From Dyadobacter sp. UC 10 (GTDB taxonomy: Bacteria > Bacteroidota > Bacteroidia > Cytophagales > Spirosomataceae), in contig NZ_VSRN01000001.1 of assembly GCF_008369915.1 (NCBI RefSeq), positions 124,001 through 188,000 on the forward strand: a DNA stretch of 64,000 nt, written 5' to 3'. A model generated the notes under the pieces. The model worked only from the letters and a program-made list of their open reading frames with translations, was not told where the DNA came from and searched no databases. The position numbers were made by a program, and so were the translations under genes. Of this stretch, positions 26,118 to 33,559 are shown piece after piece. Each line of letters starts with the position of its first letter. The first letter of the stretch is position 1.

Positions 26118-26984
26118 TTACACCATCTCACTCAGAATATGGCTTTCCAATTCGTCAAGCACTAAATGATCGTGAACCATATTAAATTTTCTTGCCCATA
26201 ATTTTCCGGAATTCACAAGGGATGAAAAGTCACTAATACCAAATACTTTTGGGTTTGGCTTTCCTCCTTCGAAAATGATATACCTGAGATTATCATTGAC
26301 CACATTATCCTGAAAAGGCGAATTCATTATAATCGTATGAAAAAAAGATTCGTCCGGGATCAATGTCGATTCGAAATATTCAATAACAATCGGATTTTGT
26401 TTGATGAAATTTAGAATGTACTGAATACAACCCATAGTAAGGCACCACCATTGAGAGCCCCCGTATGGCGGAAAGTCTTTGAAATAATCCCGCTCCATTT
26501 TATTTTCTTTTTGAAAATCAACAAAAAGGTTGCTGGCATCCATCCCGATTTTATCAACAAACCAATAATACTTGATTCTATCAAGCCCTCCCCACATCCA
26601 GTTTTTATATGGAAGCCGCCAATAGTTCAGGAATTCCTTTCCATAATTGTCTTGTAAGTATGCATAAATTGACCGGGTGGGTTGCAGTGGAAAATCCTGT
26701 CCGCTAAGCAAAACAAAATAGCCATCCCTGTTATGATTACAGGCGGATTTCATGAGGTTCAAAGTCGCCTGTACCATGCTATATCCTCCCCAGTTTACAG
26801 CTACCCGGTTCTTTATTATCCTTACGTTTTGATTAGCTGAAAATCTATACTGCATTATTTCACTTCTTCTGACCCTTCTATCAATATGAAGATAAATAAA
26901 CGTGTTATTGTCTATGAGATTATCAATGAGCCGGTCGACCTGAGCCAGGTCTTTGTGAACCAATATCAGATAATTAATATACAT
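26118..26984 (-). CDS. GT14 core-2/I-branching-type glycosyltransferase
   Basis: A 288-residue protein matching the Branch family. It begins with YLILVHKDLAQVDRLI and a short YLHIDRR segment, then WGGYSMVQATLNLM (about residues 68-81) and LLSGQDFPLQ (about 94-103), the conserved nucleotide-sugar-binding run. Eukaryotic members add N-acetylglucosamine in beta-1,6 linkage; bacterial substrates are mostly unknown. No signal peptide, so cytoplasmic. It follows the DUF6625-like gene by 12 bases in the same operon and shares the AT-rich composition. An acceptor on a modified peptide or on a surface glycan are both possible. Confidence 0.82.
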   Translation of the reverse strand: MYINYLILVHKDLAQVDRLIDNLIDNNTFIYLHIDRRVRRSEIMQYRFSANQNVRIIKNRVAVNWGGYSMVQATLNLMKSACNHNRDGYFVLLSGQDFPLQPTRSIYAYLQDNYGKEFLNYWRLPYKNWMWGGLDRIKYYWFVDKIGMDASNLFVDFQKENKMERDYFKDFPPYGGSQWWCLTMGCIQYILNFIKQNPIVIEYFESTLIPDESFFHTIIMNSPFQDNVVNDNLRYIIFEGGKPNPKVFGISDFSSLVNSGKLWARKFNMVHDHLVLDELESHILSEMV

Positions 26985-26996
26985 ATGGCAATCTTT

Positions 26997-27881
26997 TTAG
27001 CAGAGCATTTTTTCTTCAATTGTTGAAAAACCTTTTTGAGAAATAGCAAAGCATTCCGGCACTTTTTCCAACGCGGGAATACTAAATTCCGGATCCTTTT
27101 TCAGGAAGTGGAAGTGAAATGAAAGATATTCCTTACTTTCCGTCTCATCCATTAATTTTCCGTTTTTCCAGGTCAGTGTCTGAGTGAATCCTTCCAGCTG
27201 TCCCAGGGGGGTAAGCCTGTCCTGCTCGATTACGTGAGTCTGAAAATAAGCCCGGATGTATCCGCTTGCGTCCAACCGTTTTACCAGGTGGGACATGCTT
27301 TCTATTTTCGGCTGGGTTTCCAGAATAGGCTGTCCGGCCAGTAATTTCCACCAGAGAAAGTTGCATTCGTCAAAAACAAAAGCTTCCGGATTTTGGAAAA
27401 CCTTACGATAATCCGCACTTCTTTTAAACAAAAGATTGACTTTGCGGACATTCCGGTACAATGTAAAATGACCGATCAGATACTCGCGCTTGGCAGTGAT
27501 GACATCATACTCATTCAATATATCGCTTGTGATAAACATACGGATATTGCCCAAAATAATATCGACGTCACAAGTTCCCCAGAAGCGTGACCCTTTGATA
27601 TAATCCTCAAATATCAGCCCAAATGCAGGTCTCAAATCGCAAATCTTGTAAGGACTATCCAACGATACTTCCATACGCAACTTTTCTTCTGCCAGTTGTT
27701 TCAGTTGCGGAAGGCTCCATTTGATCACCTCCACATTACCATGCACGCCGGTGTCCAGGCGGTCGGCAAAGATCAGAAAGGATATTCCTTCATTGTAGTT
27801 GCAACTTTGCAGGAAAAACGGCCACCACGCGGGTGGCGGACCGAAAAACGGGATGATGAATGTAATGTCGTCAGATTTCAC
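26997..27881 (-). CDS. DUF6625-like putative glycosyltransferase
   Basis: A 294-residue cytoplasmic protein. It opens with a beta strand and loop typical of GT-A transferases (ITFIIPFFGPPPAWWPFFL), and a Cys-Asp-Val-Asp segment (about residues 107-110, FWGTCDVDIILGN) supplies a DxD-like metal and nucleotide-sugar site. I assign it to the DUF6625 family from memory of these motifs. It sits 19 bases after the GT2-like gene and 12 before the GT14-like gene, making a three-transferase run. Activity has not been shown for close relatives that I know of. Confidence 0.62.
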   Translation of the reverse strand: MKSDDITFIIPFFGPPPAWWPFFLQSCNYNEGISFLIFADRLDTGVHGNVEVIKWSLPQLKQLAEEKLRMEVSLDSPYKICDLRPAFGLIFEDYIKGSRFWGTCDVDIILGNIRMFITSDILNEYDVITAKREYLIGHFTLYRNVRKVNLLFKRSADYRKVFQNPEAFVFDECNFLWWKLLAGQPILETQPKIESMSHLVKRLDASGYIRAYFQTHVIEQDRLTPLGQLEGFTQTLTWKNGKLMDETESKEYLSFHFHFLKKDPEFSIPALEKVPECFAISQKGFSTIEEKMLC

Positions 27882-27900
27882 TTGCCGGAAATTTAAAATT

Positions 27901-28668
27901 CTACCACAACAATGGTTTCCATCCCTTCTCGGTAATAAAACACCGGATCACCTCGGCCCTTGTCTCAGAAAAACCCCACCTTTTCCAGGATGCATGCTCG
28001 TCGAGACTGTACGCCGGTTTCACATTACCGCTGTCTGACTCTGATAATTGCCTGGGAACCATGACCGATATGCCGCCAAGGATCTGACAAGTTGCTGCGA
28101 AATGAATATCCTCGGCGGTTTCCAGTGTCAGCGGCCATATTCCCCAGAAATATTTCAGCCACTCCGTCTTGAAAAAGTAGCTGCTGCACGGGAAATCAAT
28201 ACGCGAATCCCGGTCACAGAGGTTTACTGAATCGCGCGATGTGCTGTCGCCGATAAAATATCTTTGGGTATAATCCGCTCCCTTCACCTTTTCGGGGTGA
28301 AAGTCGTCCCTGGGAATGATCCTGCCATTACTGGAAACGATGGCATTGTACCTCCTGCACGTGCTGATACATTTGTCGATCCAGCCGGAAGCTGGGATGA
28401 TATCGTCGTCCAAAACCCAGGTAAATTCCGACCGGACATGGATACCGATACTGAACCTCGAAAAATATTTCAGGTCTTCATCCGACTGGAAGAATTTCAC
28501 CTGCGGATATTCCCGGAGAACTTCTTTAATCGATACATGCTGCATACACTGGATTACCCAGATATGAGCGGGTGGTGAAGTTTGCGCAAGCAGGGCTTCT
28601 ATCTGCTCTTTTAAATGGTTGCGCTTCCAAACAGTCAGGATAACCGTAACGTCTGCTTTATTTTCCAT
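27901..28668 (-). CDS. GT2-like glycosyltransferase
   Basis: A 255-residue GT-A fold protein. VTVILTVWKRNHLKEQIEAL at the start is the nucleotide-binding strand and helix of family 2 transferases, and WVLDDDIIP near residue 95 is the DxD site. The C-terminal half contains ETAEDIHFAA, the usual ED acid region. No membrane segment is present, so it acts in the cytoplasm. It follows the barrel gene by 25 bases and starts the transferase run. Together with its neighbours it suggests several sugars are added to one acceptor. Confidence 0.8.
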   Translation of the reverse strand: MENKADVTVILTVWKRNHLKEQIEALLAQTSPPAHIWVIQCMQHVSIKEVLREYPQVKFFQSDEDLKYFSRFSIGIHVRSEFTWVLDDDIIPASGWIDKCISTCRRYNAIVSSNGRIIPRDDFHPEKVKGADYTQRYFIGDSTSRDSVNLCDRDSRIDFPCSSYFFKTEWLKYFWGIWPLTLETAEDIHFAATCQILGGISVMVPRQLSESDSGNVKPAYSLDEHASWKRWGFSETRAEVIRCFITEKGWKPLLW

Positions 28669-28693
28669 ATGGGTTCATTTAACAAATTACCCC

Positions 28694-31081
28694 CTATCTT
28701 CCCCCCATTCGACTTTTCTCAGCTTCATTGCCAAGACTTCTGTATTTCGAGCCTTTTACAGTCCTCTTCCCGAAATTGTAGGAAACGGATACCCGTACAC
28801 GTTGCGTGTCCGAGTAGAGCCGGCTACGGATATCCACCGGCCCATAAGCTACATGGATGCGATTGACCTGCGTGCGGAAAATATCTTCAAAGGCTACCCG
28901 AATGTTGAGAGATTTGGTTAATTCTTTATTGATACTCAAAGAGGCCCAATAAAGGGAGCGGGTCTTCCATATCGTGTAACGGTTGGGAGAATTGTAATTC
29001 AGAAAGAGCTCGGCTTTGTAGCCCTTTGCCAGATTAAATATATTGGTACTGTTCACAACAACACCGTAGCCATTCAATTTTACACCGGGCACATCGGCGA
29101 TCCGTGAGTTTGTCTGAGTCCCCGAGATCGTGAATGTAGTATTTGTTTTCCACCATTTGGTAATATCCTGTCCCCAGCTGATCCCTGCATAGGCATCATT
29201 GACACTACTCAGGTTACCCATTGTCTGAATGTAGACTTTAGTCTCCGGGTCGGCAAAGAGTACATCCGAGATCATATTTTTGGTATGGGTGTAGTTTGCG
29301 AATAGCGAGATATTGCCAAACGTATAGTAGACATCGGCGGTATTGGCGAAGGAAGGTTTCAGCAACGGGTTACCTTCCACGATCGAGTAAGGATCAACCA
29401 CTGTACGAAACGGCACCAGGCTGTACAAGCTCGGCCGTGCTATTTTTCTGCTGTACGAGATACTGAAATTCGATTCGTTCTTAAAACCTTTGCTCAGGTT
29501 CATGCTCGGGAATAGGCCGGTGTACGTTCTGCTCAAACCGGCACTGGTCAACTCCTGACTGGTGTGCTCCAACCGTAACCCGGCTTGCAGCGACCAGTCG
29601 TTCCCCAACGAGTTGCTGTAATTCGTGTAGCCGGCATAGGTGTTTTCCCGATAAACTCCTGCATTGCTGAACGCTGTATCCAGCACATATAAACCTTCAT
29701 CATAATTTTCCTGACGCAACTCATTATCATTTCCTATGGAGATATATTTTAGTCCTGCGCCCCATTTCCCTTTTTTGAAAGGAATACTCAAATCAGTTTG
29801 TGCGATAAAGCTTTTCTGATCATTTGGGTTGGTGATACGTACTCTCGAAGGGACTCCAATTGGGGTCTCACCGGGATTTTGCCGCTGGTAGGTCAGATTT
29901 TGAACAGATGATTTGTTGAAAAAGCTTTGGGTTACATTAACTGAAAGCTCCTTACCAGTGCTATCGAGTTTCCCGGTATAGTAAAAATTAACATCATAGG
30001 TTTGTCCGTCTTCTTTACTTCTGTTGGTTACCTGTAACAACGAATCAACAACCGACGACGGGCCCCTGAAACTGGTTTTTGTCTTGTTTTCACCGTCCTT
30101 GCCTGACCATGATCCATTCAGTCGCAAGCCCAGTGCATGTTTTGAGTTCGGTGTAAAATCAATTCCGTTAAAAGATGAAATGCTCTTGTTCTGATCGAGG
30201 CTATTGACCTTATTCGCCAGAGAGCTGCCCGGGAACTGACGTTCGAGAAACTGATCATTGTAATAGTCGCTGACCGCTCCGCTGGCGCTGGTAAACAGGT
30301 TCCACTTCCGGGTCCTGAAATTGAGGGAACCGTCGGGTGTGAACCTGCCGTATTCGCCCCGCGAATAATTCACGGCAACCCTTCCGTTGAGTCCTACTTC
30401 CAGGCTTTTTTTCGTAATAATATCAATTACAGCCCCGAAACTGGCATCGTATTTGGCGGGAGGATTGGTGAGCACTTCTATTTTGAGAATATCTTCTGCC
30501 GAAAAGTTCTGCAGAAAACTGGCCAGTGCCCCCTGCCCTGTCTGGCGACCGTCAACCAGTATCAGAACACTACCCTTATTACCGACTTTAATGCCTTCAT
30601 TGGTAACCCGTACGAGCGGGGCATATTTGAGCAGATCGGTTACTTTATTTCCTTTGGCGATCACGCTTTTTTCAACATTCAGGATCATCCGGTCGCCTTT
30701 TTGTTCCACCAGGCTCCGCTGACCTTTGACGGTCACTTCGGCAAGACTTTCGACGTTTTCTTCCAGCACCAGGCTCCCAAGGTCTACGCTATTCATCGAA
30801 TCGCTCAACACAACCGGTGGCGACCATTTCTTTTTATAACCTACGTATTGCACATTGACGAGATAATTCCCGTTGGCGACGTTGTCGATTTCGAATACAC
30901 CCGATTCATCTGAAACCGCTCCTTTCACCACGCTTGAATCTGTTGCCGCTACTAACGCGATTGTTGCATATGCAGCTCCCTGATCCCCTTTTTCTACAAT
31001 CTTGCCCCTCACCCGGGACTGAGACATTGCCGGCGAAGCGGCACAAATCAAAATGATCAATAAGGTTAAGTTCGTTTTCAT
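28694..31081 (-). CDS. Outer-membrane beta-barrel protein (TonB-receptor-like)
   Basis: A 795-residue protein. Signal peptide about 1-20; carboxypeptidase-regulatory-like domain about 22-110 (GAAYATIALVAATDSSVVKG); plug-like domain about 115-220 (LVEQKGDRMILNVEKSV); then an OMP_b-brl_3-type barrel. These Bacteroidota receptors have no known common substrate. It heads the operon that continues with four transferase-type genes, and a 21-base-spaced direct repeat lies 76 bases upstream of its start. It could export, import or confer tolerance to the island's product. The C-terminus extends past the last strand with a basic tail (EKSRMGGR). Confidence 0.82.
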   Translation of the reverse strand: MKTNLTLLIILICAASPAMSQSRVRGKIVEKGDQGAAYATIALVAATDSSVVKGAVSDESGVFEIDNVANGNYLVNVQYVGYKKKWSPPVVLSDSMNSVDLGSLVLEENVESLAEVTVKGQRSLVEQKGDRMILNVEKSVIAKGNKVTDLLKYAPLVRVTNEGIKVGNKGSVLILVDGRQTGQGALASFLQNFSAEDILKIEVLTNPPAKYDASFGAVIDIITKKSLEVGLNGRVAVNYSRGEYGRFTPDGSLNFRTRKWNLFTSASGAVSDYYNDQFLERQFPGSSLANKVNSLDQNKSISSFNGIDFTPNSKHALGLRLNGSWSGKDGENKTKTSFRGPSSVVDSLLQVTNRSKEDGQTYDVNFYYTGKLDSTGKELSVNVTQSFFNKSSVQNLTYQRQNPGETPIGVPSRVRITNPNDQKSFIAQTDLSIPFKKGKWGAGLKYISIGNDNELRQENYDEGLYVLDTAFSNAGVYRENTYAGYTNYSNSLGNDWSLQAGLRLEHTSQELTSAGLSRTYTGLFPSMNLSKGFKNESNFSISYSRKIARPSLYSLVPFRTVVDPYSIVEGNPLLKPSFANTADVYYTFGNISLFANYTHTKNMISDVLFADPETKVYIQTMGNLSSVNDAYAGISWGQDITKWWKTNTTFTISGTQTNSRIADVPGVKLNGYGVVVNSTNIFNLAKGYKAELFLNYNSPNRYTIWKTRSLYWASLSINKELTKSLNIRVAFEDIFRTQVNRIHVAYGPVDIRSRLYSDTQRVRVSVSYNFGKRTVKGSKYRSLGNEAEKSRMGGR

Positions 31082-31157
31082 GACAACAAAATTTTGTTAT
31101 ACTATTTGCGCTTATCTGTGATTACAAAAGAGACTTAATAGTTAGCGATTTGAAATT

Positions 31158-31187
31158 TTCTTATACCAACTATGCAAAAAATCAGAC
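31158..31187 (-). promoter_or_regulatory. LytTR-type operator of the barrel/transferase operon
   Basis: Read on the minus strand: GTCTGATTT (31187-31179), 12 bases, then GTATAAGAA (31166-31158). The 21-base start-to-start spacing equals that of the other island operators. The first half-site is the weakest match of the set; the second matches the GTATAAAAA form well. It ends 76 bases before the ATG. Confidence 0.5.
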
Positions 31188-31207
31188 AGGAGAATACATC
31201 GCGTTTC

Positions 31208-31237
31208 GTCGATAGGAAAACCGGTTTCGTCGAAGAA
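31208..31237 (+). promoter_or_regulatory. LytTR-type operator of the DUF6734-like gene
   Basis: GTCGATAGG (31208-31216), 12 bases, GTCGAAGAA (31229-31237). Both copies sit inside the longer direct repeat GTTTCGTCGA. Spacing is 21 bases start to start, and the second copy ends 57 bases before the ATG. It lies back to back with the operator facing the barrel gene. Confidence 0.7.
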
Positions 31238-31294
31238 AATAGGTAGCGAAAGTGACGCTGCTTATTATTCGCTTTCATTGCAAATGTTGTGAAA

Positions 31295-32803
31295 ATGAAT
31301 GCTGTACAAACTTTCTGGGCCCCGGAGCTTCCGGCAGATCAAATTCGGGGCGGCTGGCTGGATGCCAGGTTTCACTTTATGGGCTGGGCTTTAAGTGCTT
31401 CCCTGCTCCACCAGCACTTCCCTGCACTCGTATTGCATACGGACCAGACCGGGAAGCACATTCTGGCCGACCTGCTGGAACTGCCGTACAGCGAAGTGCA
31501 TCTGACTCAGGAAGGTCTGGGTGATTTGTATTCCAAAGAGTGGTGGGTTTTGCGTAAAATTAGCTCCTACGCGCAGCCTGACGCCCCTTTTCTCCACGTC
31601 GACGGAGACGCTTTTCTGTGGAACGGTTTGCCGGACACCCTGTCTGGAAAGCCCGTTATTGCACAAAATGACCAGAGCGGATTCCCATGTTATGAAATCG
31701 CCATAAAGCAGTTTACCGAGGCAGGTATTCCGTTACCGCACTTTTTCAATGGTCAGGCAGGCCCGTACAAGGCGGTGAACATGGGCATCACGGGAGGTAC
31801 AAACCATACTTTCTTCAAGGCGTACGTCGAAGAGGTGAAATCGTTTTTTAACCAATACCTCTCAAATCCTATCCCTGGAATGGCCCATTATGGTTACCTG
31901 AATACGCTGATAGAAGAAGCGTTTTTCCGGCATTATGCGGATTATTGCCAGCAGCCGGTCACTGAGCTTATTCCAGTCAGACAGGATGGCGGATATGGCG
32001 CGCTGGCTAACTGCATGGATGAGTCTTTTGGCCTTACCCATCTGATTGGCACTAACAAAAAGGATATCTATTACTGCAAGCAGGTTGAATTTCAATTAAA
32101 AAAACGCTTCCCAAAGACATTTCAGAAAGTGGTCCGGTTGATCGAAAAATCGTGGAACAAGACGACAGCATTTACTTTTCCTGACAATCCGATTTTCATA
32201 GAGAGTAACCTGATGATCAGGCAAACTGATCCCGAAGTGACCGTCGATAACAAGAACTGGCGGAGTCTTGAAACACGCTACCGCAAGGCAGGGAAAAACG
32301 AGCTTTCGGCCATCATCCGATTTGAATATGAAAAGCATGCGCTCTTCAGGGATTTGCTATCAAAAAGCGAAGAACTCAGGCAGCGCCAGGAGGAAAGTTA
32401 TGCTGCACTCAACCAGAACCTCAGATTAAGCCCGGACACGATATTGACTGTTAATGAGCGAATTCCCGTCATGCATTTTTCATACCCCGGAAAAACCGGC
32501 ACGTATTATCTCGCCACGGTATACGATTTCGGGTTCGGATATCACCACATTGCGCATCGCCCGCTGGACGACCTTGCTATTTTTATTATAGCTTCTTCCA
32601 AAGACCCCATCACGATTGCCGCCCTCACCAAATTACTGACCGACAAGACGCAAAAATCCGTGGCTCCCGATCAACGCGAGAAGCTGTTGCGCAAACTGGA
32701 TCTGAAAATCAAGGAATTGTTGTTTCTGGGGTTACTGGAGTTCCCGATCGAACCCGAAACCTTACCTGCCCGCCATAAAGCAAAAGAAGCTGCCGGCGTA
32801 TGA
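31295..32803 (+). CDS. DUF6734-like transferase with possible winged-helix tail
   Basis: A 502-residue protein, cytoplasmic by lack of signal. The N-terminal 330 residues look like a GT-A transferase: FLHVDGDAFLW near residue 103 gives a DxD motif, and NMGITGGTNHTFFKAYVEE near 168 is a likely acceptor loop. The last 120 residues are different: two helices and a KELLFLGLLEFP strand that recall PqqD-type RiPP recognition elements, which grip leader peptides. The ATG at 31295 is preferred to a GTG six bases upstream. It stands alone on the plus strand between two minus-strand operons, with its own LytTR-type operator. I recall the name DUF6734 for such proteins; activity is unknown. Confidence 0.55.
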   Translation: MNAVQTFWAPELPADQIRGGWLDARFHFMGWALSASLLHQHFPALVLHTDQTGKHILADLLELPYSEVHLTQEGLGDLYSKEWWVLRKISSYAQPDAPFLHVDGDAFLWNGLPDTLSGKPVIAQNDQSGFPCYEIAIKQFTEAGIPLPHFFNGQAGPYKAVNMGITGGTNHTFFKAYVEEVKSFFNQYLSNPIPGMAHYGYLNTLIEEAFFRHYADYCQQPVTELIPVRQDGGYGALANCMDESFGLTHLIGTNKKDIYYCKQVEFQLKKRFPKTFQKVVRLIEKSWNKTTAFTFPDNPIFIESNLMIRQTDPEVTVDNKNWRSLETRYRKAGKNELSAIIRFEYEKHALFRDLLSKSEELRQRQEESYAALNQNLRLSPDTILTVNERIPVMHFSYPGKTGTYYLATVYDFGFGYHHIAHRPLDDLAIFIIASSKDPITIAALTKLLTDKTQKSVAPDQREKLLRKLDLKIKELLFLGLLEFPIEPETLPARHKAKEAAGV

Positions 32804-32831
32804 CCGGTCAGCTCTTATGGAATCCGATTAG

Positions 32832-33548
32832 CTAGGTCAGATATTTGAAGATCTTGTTGAAGACAGTCGTATTTTCGGTAATAATCTCAGCTGTACCACT
32901 GATACTGGCTTGCAGCGGGATACGCTGATTGATATTGGTCGTCATCCCGTTGGTCAAGTTTACTTTGATCCTGTAAAACTTGTCAATGGGAATTAATGTG
33001 GTGGTTGCCACCTCTCCAATCAAAAAACCATACTTGCTTTCCGGGAATTCGTCAAGCCGTAAAATTACCTTTTGCCCCACCCGCAATTGTCCGGCCCCGC
33101 TCACGGGTACTTTCAACTCCACTATATAATCCGAGAATTCGGGTACTACCATCAGGACTGAGGCCCGGGGCATTTGTTCGGTACCCTTAAAAATGGCAAC
33201 CTTTCCGCCCGTGGGAGACGTGTAATATTTTTTCTTTCCAGTCTGAGAGTTGATCTCAGTCAAAAGCGTATCATTCTTATGAACGAGGTCGTTTTCCGAA
33301 ACTTTTAACACATAGTCCACAGCCGGGTCGGTCTTCATCCAGACCACTCTGAAATACTGTTCCTTGGCATTCAATGTCGCCGTTGCCTTAATTGAAACAG
33401 GCAGGTACAGGTAACGCGAGACACCTATTACAGTCAGCAACAGGATCAGGGAAAATGTGATCCCCCAGCGGACAACTGTGTTGGGGACCTGACCTATAAT
33501 TTCCTGGATTTCTTCATTAGGTTGATGATATTCCACTAGTTCGGCCAT
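32832..33548 (-). CDS. HlyD-type periplasmic adaptor
   Basis: A 238-residue membrane-fusion protein. One membrane anchor lies at about residues 27-47, followed by a barrel-sandwich half (KEQYFRVVWMKTDPAVDYVL), a short central part without the usual long coiled coil, and a beta-barrel domain with LRVGQKVILRLDEFP. It starts 11 bases after the C39 ABC exporter and should link that exporter to the outer membrane. It is short for the family, as is typical of Bacteroidota peptide exporters. No TolC-like channel is encoded in the window. The gene converges on the DUF6734-like gene. Confidence 0.85.
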   Translation of the reverse strand: MAELVEYHQPNEEIQEIIGQVPNTVVRWGITFSLILLLTVIGVSRYLYLPVSIKATATLNAKEQYFRVVWMKTDPAVDYVLKVSENDLVHKNDTLLTEINSQTGKKKYYTSPTGGKVAIFKGTEQMPRASVLMVVPEFSDYIVELKVPVSGAGQLRVGQKVILRLDEFPESKYGFLIGEVATTTLIPIDKFYRIKVNLTNGMTTNINQRIPLQASISGTAEIITENTTVFNKIFKYLT

Positions 33549-33559
33549 GATGATTGAGT

